This document shows, in pieces, positions 36,201 through 44,236 of a stretch of 64,000 nt of DNA. A model generated the notes under the pieces. It was not told the origin of the DNA and made no database searches. It worked only from the letters and a program-made list of their open reading frames with translations. The stretch lies in assembly GCA_016937995.1 (NCBI GenBank), contig JAFGVM010000024.1, positions 1-64,000 of the forward strand, in the 5' to 3' direction. The position numbers and the translations under genes are program-made. The stretch is from Candidatus Delongbacteria bacterium (lineage in GTDB: Bacteria > UBA4055). Positions within the stretch are counted from its first letter, which is position 1, and every line of letters starts with the position of its first letter.

Positions 36201-36361
36201 AATTCCTCCTGTGACAGTGGGTCATTCAGAATTATCTCTTTGATCTCATACCTGCGGTATATTTTGTCAAAGTCAAGACCTACAACACCGGTGGAATCAT
36301 TTTCACTTGCAATTGCAGATATCAGGTGGAATAAAATATTTAGAATGAATAATCTCTTCAA
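33254..36361 (-). CDS. Large predicted outer-membrane beta-barrel protein
   Basis: A protein of about 1035 residues with an N-terminal signal peptide (about 1-19). The N-terminal 150 residues include NLNLNGELSENLEAEAVLSD and an aromatic-alternating pattern that continues across the protein. The final residues RIEIRMEF end in Phe, as barrel C-termini do. A DVYLNGVKLIKGSDYYIDYF segment suggests a plug or extracellular domain. The start is TTG with an AAGG site. I recognise no named family; FCB genomes contain similar large surface barrels. The propeller lipoprotein lies 107 bases downstream. Confidence 0.7.
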   Translation of the reverse strand: MKRLFILNILFHLISAIASENDSTGVVGLDFDKIYRRYEIKEIILNDPLSQEEFSIVTEDEQSESKLKRSGLIYRGVKFNADSGVDIVSGFNLNLNGELSENLEAEAVLSDDNLAMTEEGTSEILSEIDNIYIQFKHPNFISRMGNYNLKYSSRGEFGDINKDLSGVLFKTNYKSNNLDAFVSSESSSYKSIELTVLEGIQGPYDLDNNIIDLKEIIPGSEDVYLNGVKLIKGSDYYIDYFSNQIFFTPLRPVHQGDKVTVDIEFTSVDYKKYVYGIYSENKFINDKLTVQTDYYTETDDEKNPLSFDGTEEEIQIIRDAGTDLNNSYISGITFLGLNKGDYNISPDSLYYEYTGKDLGEYDIVFSRFEDSGDYVMEYDSTGTVYYVYDPLNGNYLPLKHLPLPTDLSTLHANLNYEGEVFSFTAETVSSSYQKNKLAKNSKVNFDGFGDHEKISLRTKDLKIFDKNTGKYKFSISRKYYNNKLILPERLSDSNFNDNFGIDIDQDSISYEKYMFSVEHTLGTFLNNKIDLSYYKLSEAIETQKADLDLLGDFKKYGYQLAYTNRISKSGTDEDTLEKYYTGIYFDLFQFRITPFTGKEKKLNVNDTLTAGSMEDKYGLLTNFTHDSHNLKNRIEYNIFSEQDHAWKEQKYQISNLMEYKGRYSTNLISEVMWNWVSNTVKDSSDSYYNLISARSNYNYKSNYRIFLGYETERTLVYNKIRHFYEVEDGTGDYRYVDGEYIPDEFGNYNFYIISLDDPKAATGVKFNLRTFFDIPDIANNDNIMYWLSRIDLEQNVNIEERSLTETPLDIVLLKIPTFQNDSTVFGIIESDTKLYFIKKGTTGINYSVKFLRKLMNEYVYSGEKDEITDQTLEFRTKISDLSINLNFQRSNYLKYQINPRFITDELSRNKLNISTFYDINKQIRLLFDLGYGLEEELIRKITTQEVSLNPSIKFSFHRNGIIRSSFKIINITTDSANIPYMMNSGLGKGLSYSWNSTANYNFSKSIKGNFYYTGRYYSYDTKPFHELRIEIRMEF

Positions 36362-36480
36362 ATAAAACCTTGTTAAATTTCATTGATTCTGTCGGTATAG
36401 AGTATAGGAAACCTGTTTTAGTTTTGTATTATTGCCTATTTAACTTACAAAGTTCACGGTTTGTTTGTATATTTAATCCT

Positions 36481-36515
36481 TAATTGTAAATTATCCATTC
36501 CGTATTGTCAATTAT
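36481..36515. repeat. Decayed period-7 array upstream of the 36642 gene
   Basis: TAATTGT, AAATTAT, CCATTCC, GTATTGT, CAATTAT in 7-base register, in the gap (36362-36641) between a minus-strand and a plus-strand gene. Unlike the others it does not touch a stop codon. A weak promoter-like TTGAAC/TAGTAA pair lies at 36563-36590. Confidence 0.55.
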
Positions 36516-36641
36516 TTTAACTTAATTTCTGATTTTAATTTTTCCTTGCTAAAAAAATAAAATTGAACTATTTTTGTCATGGAATAGTAATAGCATTAGC
36601 TACTGGCTCAAAATAATCAATAATGAATTAGAGGAAAAAAC

Positions 36642-37844
36642 ATGTTGAAACGAATATTATTACTGGCATTGATAACTGTTTCTATAGTATCTGCAAAAGT
36701 AAATGTGGGATTTTATTCCTTATCACAATCTTCCGGTAACCCAAACGGACAGTGGATGGGTTATGCTTTGATGGATATTATCACAGATAAGTTTTCTGGG
36801 ATAGAAGGGATCAATATTGTAAGAGATGACGACATCTATGCTTTCTTGAAACAAAATGGTACTCCTTTTGTCAATACCGGCAATATTGCTTCTTTCGATA
36901 CTGTGAAAGAACACTTTAAACTTGATTTCATTGTAACTGGAAGCTATACTCTAAACCCTGATCAAAGCTTACCTGTCAATATCTTAGTTCACAGCTTTCA
37001 AGACACAACTACCTCAAGTCCAATTGTAATACAGGGTTATTCAAATGACCTTTTCACAATAGTTTCATATGTAGTTATGCCTATCGGAAAGAATTTAAAA
37101 ATGGAACTTAATCCTACTCAGGTCGCTAAACTTAAAACTATTGACCTAACTTCAAACAAAGGAAACCTTTCAAATGTTTATAAGGGAAAAATGGCAATGA
37201 GACAAAACCAGCCTCAAATTGCAATGTCTTTCTTTGAAGCAGCTTACAAGGAAAATCCTGAAAGCACTTTAGCAAAAAAACAATTTACTGAAGCTTTGGG
37301 AGCTTCTTACGGAACAGGATTCTTTGCTTTTAACTTAATGGAAGCTGAAGGTGGAAATGTTTCAGGATTCAGAAAACAATTTCTATTATCAAATAAAATA
37401 ATTCAGGGATTCAGTGCTTTCGTAAAAGGATCTAATCTGATTCCTAAGAACGGAGCAACATATTTTGATATAGAATTAAACATTGGAATAGATCTTTCTG
37501 ACTACGCTTATCAAATGGCAAAAACAACTATCCAGAATTTTTCAAGCGGAACAAGTGAGATCGATGATGGAGTCTATAATCCTAATGCTGGTAATATGAC
37601 CAATGAGACTGAAATGTTCGTAAAAAATATTTCAGCTGCAAAAATAGTTGTGACCCTACTGGACAATAAAGGCAATGCAATCTTAGCTTCTGAAAGATCG
37701 TTTGGTACAGCATTTAATTTGACAAATATTGTTACCGTTAAGGACTTTGTTAAAAACACTAACCGTCAGGCAACTATTTATTTCCCTTCTATCGCACGCG
37801 AAGTTGTTAAAAATATTGACAAAGTGGAAGTCACCGTAAAATAG
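36642..37844 (+). CDS. Periplasmic TolB-N/CsgG-like protein
   Basis: A 400-residue protein with a signal peptide (about 1-18). The first 150 residues (NVGFYSLSQSSGN, YALMDIITDKF, LDFIVTGSYTL) resemble the CsgG/TolB N-terminal domain common in FCB surface-export systems, followed by a helical, TPR-like stretch (YKGKMAMRQNQPQIAMSFFEAAY). The C-terminal third is unknown. A TAGAGGA site precedes the ATG, and a strong terminator follows. Function unknown; an outer-membrane assembly or signalling role is inference. Confidence 0.7.
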   Translation: MLKRILLLALITVSIVSAKVNVGFYSLSQSSGNPNGQWMGYALMDIITDKFSGIEGINIVRDDDIYAFLKQNGTPFVNTGNIASFDTVKEHFKLDFIVTGSYTLNPDQSLPVNILVHSFQDTTTSSPIVIQGYSNDLFTIVSYVVMPIGKNLKMELNPTQVAKLKTIDLTSNKGNLSNVYKGKMAMRQNQPQIAMSFFEAAYKENPESTLAKKQFTEALGASYGTGFFAFNLMEAEGGNVSGFRKQFLLSNKIIQGFSAFVKGSNLIPKNGATYFDIELNIGIDLSDYAYQMAKTTIQNFSSGTSEIDDGVYNPNAGNMTNETEMFVKNISAAKIVVTLLDNKGNAILASERSFGTAFNLTNIVTVKDFVKNTNRQATIYFPSIAREVVKNIDKVEVTVK

Positions 37845-37857
37845 TTTTTTATAATCT

Positions 37858-37892
37858 GGACCGTTCATGTTTGTGAACGGTCCTTTTTTTTT
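37858..37892 (+). terminator. Rho-independent terminator
   Basis: GGACCGTTCA and TGAACGGTCC pair perfectly and are followed by nine T residues, 14 bases after the stop codon of the CsgG-like gene. Confidence 0.92.
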
Positions 37893-38091
37893 AGAGTATA
37901 CAATGAAAATCCGTAACTCATCATACTGCAGATCGGTCAAAAAGTCGCGAAGACTGAAAAAAATAAGATATCCTTAAGTATATTCCTCAATTAAATACAC
38001 CTGCAAAAACAAGCAATTTTTCTTTGTTCATTTATATATGATGATCAGAGATTTTCATAAACAATTTTAAATTTAATAAACGGAGTAAAAA

Positions 38092-39627
38092 ATGGCTTTA
38101 GTAATTGATGGTTCAGGATTAACTATTGATAAAGTAGTAAGTGTTGCAAGATTCAATGAAAAAATTGAACTTCACCCTGATGCGATCGAAAGGATCAATG
38201 TTTGTAGAGCAATGCTTGAAAGAAAGATAGATGCTCACGAGATAATGTACGGGGTTAACACAGGTATCGGAGAATTTTCAGAAGTTGTACTGAACGATGA
38301 TCAGGTTCAGGATTTTCAAAAATATTTGATCTATAACCATGCTGCTGGTATAGGTGATCCTGCCCCTATCGAATATGTTCGTGGTGCAATGCTTGGAAGA
38401 GTCAATGTTCATGCTCACGGAAACTCAGGTTGCCGTTTAGTGATAACTCAGACTTTGGTGGATCTATTAAATAAAGGTGTAACTCCATTCGTATGTCAGA
38501 AAGGTTCAGTCGGTGCATCAGGTGACCTTGCTCCAATGTCTCAGGTAGCTCTGCTTATGATGGGTGAAGGAAAAGCTTATTATCAGGGTGAATTAATGCC
38601 TGCAAAAGAAGCAATGGAAAAAGCTGGAATACCTGTTCCCGGTCTTCATGCAAGAGACGGATTGGCAACTATCAATGGATCGAACCTTTTAACTGCAATG
38701 AGCGCTATCTTCTTATATGATGCTAAAAGATGGTTAAAACAGGCTGAAATAGCTGCTGCAATGTCTTTAGAAGCTCTAAAAGCTAATATGAAGCCTTACT
38801 CAAGATTATTACATGAAGTAAGAGGTTTCAGTGGCGCTGTAAGAAGTGCTGAATCGATCAACAAGATAGTTTCAGGTGGTGATCTTAAAGAGCAAAAAGT
38901 AAAATGTAAAGTTCAGGATGCATATTCAATGAGATCTACTCCACAGGTTATCGGTGCTGCTCATGACGCACTTGCATATGCTCAGTCTCAAGTTGAGATC
39001 GAATTGAACGGTGTCGGTGATAATCCTATCTTCTTCCCTGACAAGAATCTTCAACTGTCAGGTGCTAATTTCCAGGGAACTCCTGTTGCGGTCCCAATGG
39101 ACATGGCAGGTTATTGTATCACTATGGTAAGTGTAATGTCTGAGAGAAGAATGAACCGACTTAACAATCCTGCTTTAAGCGTTGGTCTTCCTGCTTTCTT
39201 GACAAAAGGTGCTGGAATGTTCTCAGGTCTTATGCTAAGTCAGTATACAGCTGATATGCAGATCGTAGAGCAAAGGATTCTTTCAGCTCCTGCTTGTATC
39301 CAGTCTATCCCTGCTGCTGCTGATCAGGAAGATTTCGTTTCTATGGGTATGAACACAGCAATCAAGAACTTCCAGATACTTGATAATGCTTATGGTATTC
39401 TTGGTATTGAATTCATGGCAGCTGCACAGGCCCTTGATTTCAGAAAAGAAGAATATTCATTCGGTCACGGAACTCAGAAAGCTAAAGATATAATCAGAAA
39501 GTATGTTGATTTCCTTGATATTGACAGACCTCTTTATGATGATCATACCAATATGAAAGAACTTGTTAAGTCAGGTGAGATCCTTGATGAAGTTGAAAAA
39601 GTTACAGGTGATCTGGCAAAATACTAG
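38092..39627 (+). CDS. hutH: Histidine ammonia-lyase-like aromatic amino acid lyase
   Basis: A 511-residue MIO enzyme: the Ala-Ser-Gly that cyclises to the MIO group is at 142-144 (GSVGASGDLAPM), Tyr53 in MYGVNTGIG and QDAYSMRSTPQ are catalytic-site segments. Asn82-His83 and Glu in QEDFVSMG favour histidine as the substrate, as His and Glu match HAL and not PAL/TAL. Unlike HAL, position 82 is Asn where Ser is usual, and there is NGSN where NGTQ is common. No hutU, hutI or hutG is nearby. The usual family length is about 500. Flanked by strong terminators, hence monocistronic. Confidence 0.75.
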   Translation: MALVIDGSGLTIDKVVSVARFNEKIELHPDAIERINVCRAMLERKIDAHEIMYGVNTGIGEFSEVVLNDDQVQDFQKYLIYNHAAGIGDPAPIEYVRGAMLGRVNVHAHGNSGCRLVITQTLVDLLNKGVTPFVCQKGSVGASGDLAPMSQVALLMMGEGKAYYQGELMPAKEAMEKAGIPVPGLHARDGLATINGSNLLTAMSAIFLYDAKRWLKQAEIAAAMSLEALKANMKPYSRLLHEVRGFSGAVRSAESINKIVSGGDLKEQKVKCKVQDAYSMRSTPQVIGAAHDALAYAQSQVEIELNGVGDNPIFFPDKNLQLSGANFQGTPVAVPMDMAGYCITMVSVMSERRMNRLNNPALSVGLPAFLTKGAGMFSGLMLSQYTADMQIVEQRILSAPACIQSIPAAADQEDFVSMGMNTAIKNFQILDNAYGILGIEFMAAAQALDFRKEEYSFGHGTQKAKDIIRKYVDFLDIDRPLYDDHTNMKELVKSGEILDEVEKVTGDLAKY

Positions 39628-39646
39628 AAAATTATCCTAAAAATAC

Positions 39647-39675
39647 AAAAGCCGCAATTTGCGGCTTTTTTTTTT
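39647..39675 (+). terminator. Rho-independent terminator
   Basis: AAAGCCGCAA and TTGCGGCTTT form a perfect stem followed by a run of T residues shortly after the lyase stop codon. Confidence 0.92.
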
Positions 39676-39785
39676 AATACAATACCTTTTATTATCACTT
39701 ATAAAAAATCATTGCTCACTATATTGGCTTGTTAAAAGAAATTATTTCCTTCCATTTCACCTTAAATTCATTATATTTAATCCTG

Positions 39786-40376
39786 ATGAAAAACGAAACT
39801 CTAAAATATATTATACCAATTATTTTTCTTTATATTGTATGCTTATCTGCTTTATCATTCCCTGATAATACAGGAAAGATCGTATTCAATGAAGATGATA
39901 TGATCGTACGTCTTATTGAGAAAAAAGGCTCAGACATTAAAACTGCTGAGGCATTATTTCTGGTTGATTCGTCACCGATAAAATGCCACAAGATCATTAA
40001 TAACGTTCTTAATTACCCCAGCTTCATGCCTGATATTGAAAAGACCACATTTGTAAAAAAAACTGCCCGGGGTACAGAATACGACTTTGTTTACGATGCT
40101 CCAATATTCGACATAGAATATACTCTGCTGCTGAAAGATTCTCTTAAGAACGGAATTTACCATATTGAGTGGAGTTATATCAAAGGTGAACTGAATGAGA
40201 ATAACGGAAGCTGGGAAATTATGACAAATCCGGAAGACAGCACTGAAACTTTGATCAAGTACAAAATATACCTTGACCCCGGAACTATCCTCCCTGACTG
40301 GCTTATGAACCGGTTAACTGCAGGTTCAATACCAGATATGATCTATTCGATAAGAAAAAAGGTGAAGCAGAAATGA
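39786..40376 (+). CDS. Exported SRPBCC/START-like protein
   Basis: A 196-residue protein from the ATG at 39786 (a longer TTG start is unlikely) with an N-terminal hydrophobic segment of about 20 residues. The rest resembles the SRPBCC (START/polyketide cyclase) lipid-binding fold: NVLNYPSFMPDIEKT, YDFVYDAPIFDIEYT and GSWEIMTNPE. Proteins of this fold bind hydrophobic ligands in a central cavity. Its stop overlaps the start of the adjacent PAP2 gene (ATGA). A lipid-handling partner of the two phosphatases is an inference. Confidence 0.7.
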   Translation: MKNETLKYIIPIIFLYIVCLSALSFPDNTGKIVFNEDDMIVRLIEKKGSDIKTAEALFLVDSSPIKCHKIINNVLNYPSFMPDIEKTTFVKKTARGTEYDFVYDAPIFDIEYTLLLKDSLKNGIYHIEWSYIKGELNENNGSWEIMTNPEDSTETLIKYKIYLDPGTILPDWLMNRLTAGSIPDMIYSIRKKVKQK

Positions 40377-41182
40377 ATTTCAAGACCTTAATTATAACTC
40401 TGATCATTTTCAATTCAGTATATTCCCAGAAAAAAGACCCTTATCTGGATAAATATGCTATGATATCACCTGATTATTACAAGAATTATCTTTTTGATAG
40501 CGGAGATCTTATTATTTCTCCTCTTGACTGGTCTTGGAAAAATTATGCAGTTCTCGGGCTTGTTACAGGTGCAGCTATGATAACTTATAACAATGATGAA
40601 TATATTTCGGATATTTTCCGTTCAAATAAGAACGACATCAATGATAATATCGCTTTTGCAGCAGAAAAACTCGGGAACGGGTTCTATGTTACCGGAGGAT
40701 TGGTAACATCATATTTAGTATCCAACATGATCGATAATGATAGACTAAGAAGAACTTCTTTACTTGCTTTGGAAAGTTTTGCAATTACAGGTATATTCGC
40801 TCAATCATTTAAACATTTGATCCACAGGCACAGACCTTATGAAAATGACGGTCCCTATGAATTCGATGGTCCATCATTTTCAAACAGTTCACTTTCACTT
40901 CCTTCCGGTCACTCAGCAACTGTTTTCTCAACTGCAAAGATCATAAACGGATGCTATAGTGAGAACAAGTTTTTACCGTATATAACTTACCCTTTGGCAT
41001 TTATTACAGCTGTATCAAGGATTTATGACAATAAGCACTGGCCTTCGGATATTCTTCTGGGTGCAGCATTCGGGTATTATTCAGCATCAGTAATTCTCGA
41101 TTCACAGAAAAAGAAAGCTTTTCAGTTTGCTCTGATCCCTTCCACTGAAAATGTAACATTAAACCTCAGCTATAATTTTTAA
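40373..41182 (+). CDS. PAP2-family lipid phosphatase (1)
   Basis: A 269-residue protein with a signal peptide (to about residue 18) and the three PAP2 motifs KHLIHRHRP, SLPSGHSA and SRIYDNKHWPSD. The family removes phosphate from phosphatidic acid, undecaprenyl pyrophosphate or lipid A. The C-terminal segment KKAFQFALIPSTENVTLNLSYNF ends with Phe in a barrel-like pattern, so an outer-membrane or periplasmic location is possible. It overlaps the SRPBCC gene and precedes a second PAP2 gene by three bases. Confidence 0.82.
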   Translation: MNFKTLIITLIIFNSVYSQKKDPYLDKYAMISPDYYKNYLFDSGDLIISPLDWSWKNYAVLGLVTGAAMITYNNDEYISDIFRSNKNDINDNIAFAAEKLGNGFYVTGGLVTSYLVSNMIDNDRLRRTSLLALESFAITGIFAQSFKHLIHRHRPYENDGPYEFDGPSFSNSSLSLPSGHSATVFSTAKIINGCYSENKFLPYITYPLAFITAVSRIYDNKHWPSDILLGAAFGYYSASVILDSQKKKAFQFALIPSTENVTLNLSYNF

Positions 41183-41185
41183 GAT

Positions 41186-42172
41186 ATGAAAAGAGCTTCG
41201 ATAATTCTAATATTCTTTACTGTTTTACTTTCTGGACAACTACTGAAAACAGTTGACAGATCGATGCTTTACAGACTATCCGACAACGAATATTACTCAT
41301 ATAATAAACCCAACTGGGGCACTCCTTTCTCAAATGTTCCTGTTGATTTTGTAAAATTCTATGAAATTGGGTTCACTAAAAAGAATATTCCCGCTATGGT
41401 GCTGATCGGCGTTTCCACTGCTTTTATGATCATTAATGATGAGGACATTCTGGTAAGTGTTCAGGAATTCAGTGAAGATATTGGCCTTGACAGGGAAAAT
41501 AATCTTAAGACCCTGATATCTATCGATGGTAAAAACATATTCCGGGCACCAACAGACCTTAGCTCTTCTTTATATTACATTGGTGACGGATGGTTGCATA
41601 TTTCAATTGCGGCAAGCTTCCTGACTTACGGATCAATAACAAGTGATAACAGAGCACTGCAGACTGCAAGTCAGCTGGCTGAAGGACTGATGACCACAGG
41701 CATAACAACACAATTCCTTAAACATATCACCGGAAGAGAAAGTCCTTCTGTGCGAACTCGGGATGGTGGTAGATGGATACCGTTCCCGAATCAGATCGAT
41801 TATCATGAAAATGTACCTCATTATGATGCTTATCCTTCAGGACATCTGGCTACTGCAATGATGACCTACACCGTTATTCATGAAAATTATCCTGAGTATA
41901 AATTCATTAAACCGTTATCTTATATTGCAATGGGACTTCTATCTTATCAGATGATAAATAACGGGGTTCACTGGATAAGCGATTATCCTCTTTCAATTGG
42001 AATAGGGTATCTTTTCGGGAAAATAGCTGTTGATAGAGGCCGGAGATCTGTAGCTGCAAATGAAATAAATGGTCGAAAGGTCGAAAATGAAGCACATTAT
42101 GGGATAAAATTGTTCCCTTACTTAAGCCCTTATGGTGATCTCGGTATCACTGCCACTTATTCTCTGCATTAG
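41186..42172 (+). CDS. PAP2-family lipid phosphatase (2)
   Basis: A 328-residue paralogue with motifs FLKHITGRESP, YPSGHLATAM and NGVHWISDYPL. Motif three lacks the usual leading Ser-Arg, but the His and Asp are present. The signal peptide ends near GQLL (about residue 19). It was probably produced by duplication of the preceding gene or its ancestor. Substrate cannot be decided. Confidence 0.8.
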   Translation: MKRASIILIFFTVLLSGQLLKTVDRSMLYRLSDNEYYSYNKPNWGTPFSNVPVDFVKFYEIGFTKKNIPAMVLIGVSTAFMIINDEDILVSVQEFSEDIGLDRENNLKTLISIDGKNIFRAPTDLSSSLYYIGDGWLHISIAASFLTYGSITSDNRALQTASQLAEGLMTTGITTQFLKHITGRESPSVRTRDGGRWIPFPNQIDYHENVPHYDAYPSGHLATAMMTYTVIHENYPEYKFIKPLSYIAMGLLSYQMINNGVHWISDYPLSIGIGYLFGKIAVDRGRRSVAANEINGRKVENEAHYGIKLFPYLSPYGDLGITATYSLH

Positions 42173-42187
42173 AATCATCTAAAATTA

Positions 42188-42844
42188 TTAAACCACATCC
42201 CAGATCGGCACTTCTAAAAACTCAGCCAATAAATTCGCATCTTCTCTTAACTTTGCAAGATTTCCATGATCGACCACGTTTATCCTGCTGCTGTCCTTTA
42301 GAACAAGATTCAGTTCATAGCTGTAATAATGACTTTTGTCTGTGTGACAATATTCTGATAATATCTGAATTGCATGAATCTGATCTAGCTCCGAGTGTAC
42401 TTTGATCGAATCAATATTGAAAACTTCTCTGGGACTTTTCCTTCCCTTCCAGAAATATCCCTGATTTTTATCAAAAACTATCGGAGCCGTCATATGCCTG
42501 TACATAAAATAACCTACTATAGTAAAAATAGTTCCAAATATAAATGGAATGATCATAGGGACTTCAAACTCAGTTTTACTAGTACTCATAAATACAGAAA
42601 AACCAATGAGTACACCAAGACCCGCCATGGCAAATACTAATGAAAATATTATTGCTGCTACAGAACCCTTAAATTCATACCTCTGATTTCCATAATTAAT
42701 CAGTTTATGAGTTCTGAAGTTAGACCCACCTCTTTTGGCCGGTCCCCACTCCGTTCTGTCAGCTACAGGATCTGCAAACCTTGAAGGATCAATAATAACT
42801 TTTTCACGACGTCTAAGTAACGCTTGTTTTATCTTTTCAAACAT
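42188..42844 (-). CDS. Two-helix membrane protein with PH-like cytoplasmic tail
   Basis: A 218-residue protein. A charged N-terminus precedes two hydrophobic segments (about 65-85 and 97-113), then a soluble domain ending YSYELNLVLKDSSRINVVDHGNL and LAEFLEVPIWDVV, a pattern of unassigned conserved membrane proteins in Proteobacteria and Bacteroidota. It has an AAGGAG ribosome site. Function unknown. Confidence 0.75.
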   Translation of the reverse strand: MFEKIKQALLRRREKVIIDPSRFADPVADRTEWGPAKRGGSNFRTHKLINYGNQRYEFKGSVAAIIFSLVFAMAGLGVLIGFSVFMSTSKTEFEVPMIIPFIFGTIFTIVGYFMYRHMTAPIVFDKNQGYFWKGRKSPREVFNIDSIKVHSELDQIHAIQILSEYCHTDKSHYYSYELNLVLKDSSRINVVDHGNLAKLREDANLLAEFLEVPIWDVV

Positions 42845-42948
42845 AATTTCTCCTTAAAATTAATGTAATAATTTATCGAACTGAAATAATATATTCTATT
42901 TAGTACTCATAGTCAAAATCATAATAATAAAATTTTCATAAATATATG

Positions 42949-42977
42949 TTGCGTTTATTTATTTCATGATTTATATT
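42949..42977 (+). promoter_or_regulatory. Promoter of rpmB
   Basis: TTGCGT (42949-42954), a 17-base spacer and TATATT (42972-42977). The predicted leader of about 65 bases has a small GC-rich patch (CGCTCGATGGGCTTAG). Confidence 0.6.
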
Positions 42978-43049
42978 ACACGCTCGATGGGCTTAGGCAT
43001 AAATTCCATCCGAAAGGTAATTAATAATTTGAATAAATGAGGTTACAAA

Positions 43050-43280
43050 ATGTCAAAAGTATGTGATATTTGCGGAAAAGGACCTGTTTTCGGTGGTTCT
43101 GTTTGCAGAAGAGGTATGGCAAAGAAAAAAGGTGGTGTTGGTATAAATATCACAGGAAGATCAAAAAGAATGTTCTACCCGAATATTCAGACCGTTAGAG
43201 TTATGCAGGAAGATTCAAGAGTAAAATTAAATGTTTGTACAAGTTGTGTTAAAGCAGGAAAAACAATAGTAGTTAAATAA
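43050..43280 (+). CDS. rpmB: Ribosomal protein bL28, zinc-binding form
   Basis: A 76-residue protein with the L28 core (GRSKRMFYPNIQTVRVMQ) and four cysteines in two CxxC pairs (VCDICG and VCTSCV), the C+ zinc-binding type. It is alone on the plus strand and converges on the acyltransferase gene. Confidence 0.95.
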   Translation: MSKVCDICGKGPVFGGSVCRRGMAKKKGGVGINITGRSKRMFYPNIQTVRVMQEDSRVKLNVCTSCVKAGKTIVVK

Positions 43281-43281
43281 T

Positions 43282-44187
43282 TTATTGCGGTCTTGTTTTA
43301 TATCTTTTATGGATCCACCAGTATTGTGTTGGATCCTTTTTTATTTCAACTTCTATCATCTTTGTGTACCTGGTGACAAGTCTAAGTACTTTTTCATCTT
43401 TATCAATATCCATATTTAAAATATCATCATACTTGACTTCAATAAAGTAATTATCATGCTTTGTAAGATCATCCTTCCTTCTTCTGGTTACCGCAAGTAA
43501 CATGGGAAGTGAATATTTTATGGCCAGAACCGCAGGATTCTGATGAGTTGAGGCAAGTTTACCGAAAAATGGAACGAACATACCTTTTCTTCCTGCATTC
43601 TGATCGGATAGAAGTGCTATAAAATATTTTTCTTTGATCGCTTTTATCAGAGTTCTCATTTCTTTTCTATGTATGACCAAGAAACCTGAATTCTTTCTTG
43701 GAATATCAATTAATTCCTCTGTTAATTTGTTCTTCTGATTTGCAACAACAACAGCTGAGAGCAGACCTATACATGTTCCGTAATGTGCCCCACCTTCAAA
43801 GAATCCGTAATGACCTCCCACAACAATACACGATCTGTCAGTTTTAAGGACTTTATCCACATTTTCTCTACTTTGTTCATCCGTCAAAATATTTTTTAAC
43901 TTTTCTTCTTTGGAAAGGTACATATATTTATAACTTTCGAACATGCTCATAAGTATCTGCTGATACATTTCATTTCTTATCTTTTTTTTAGATAAAATAT
44001 CCATTTCAGGATAAGCAGTGGTAAGATTATCCAAAACCACTTTGTCTCTGACCTTATACAGAAAAGTTATCATCACAGCTAAATATTTTGCACTAAATAC
44101 AACTAATTTTAAAGGTAATACTCTTATCATCCACTGAAATATAAGCATTACATAATATTCAAAATAATGAGAGGTTCTATACTTCAT
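43282..44187 (-). CDS. LpxL/HtrB-family lysophospholipid acyltransferase
   Basis: A protein of about 301 residues from the ATG at 44187 (a GTG six bases upstream is an alternative). The LPLAT catalytic motif is HYGFFE (His-x4-Glu) within VVGGHYGFFEGG, and the segment LSDQNAGRKGMFVPFFGKLA matches the lipid A acyltransferase fold. One N-terminal membrane helix is present. Lipid A late acyltransferase is likely, but some FCB relatives acylate other lipids. The next gene upstream is gcvPA, with a terminator between. Confidence 0.85.
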   Translation of the reverse strand: MKYRTSHYFEYYVMLIFQWMIRVLPLKLVVFSAKYLAVMITFLYKVRDKVVLDNLTTAYPEMDILSKKKIRNEMYQQILMSMFESYKYMYLSKEEKLKNILTDEQSRENVDKVLKTDRSCIVVGGHYGFFEGGAHYGTCIGLLSAVVVANQKNKLTEELIDIPRKNSGFLVIHRKEMRTLIKAIKEKYFIALLSDQNAGRKGMFVPFFGKLASTHQNPAVLAIKYSLPMLLAVTRRRKDDLTKHDNYFIEVKYDDILNMDIDKDEKVLRLVTRYTKMIEVEIKKDPTQYWWIHKRYKTRPQ

Positions 44188-44204
44188 ATTCACCTATAAA
44201 CAAA

Positions 44205-44228
44205 GAGAGCAGGTCGTTACCTGCTCTC
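44205..44228 (-). terminator. Rho-independent terminator after gcvPA
   Basis: Perfect arms GAGAGCAGGT and ACCTGCTCTC around a four-base loop, followed on the minus strand by a T-containing tract. It lies nine bases after the gcvPA stop codon. Confidence 0.85.
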
Positions 44229-44236
44229 CTTAATCC

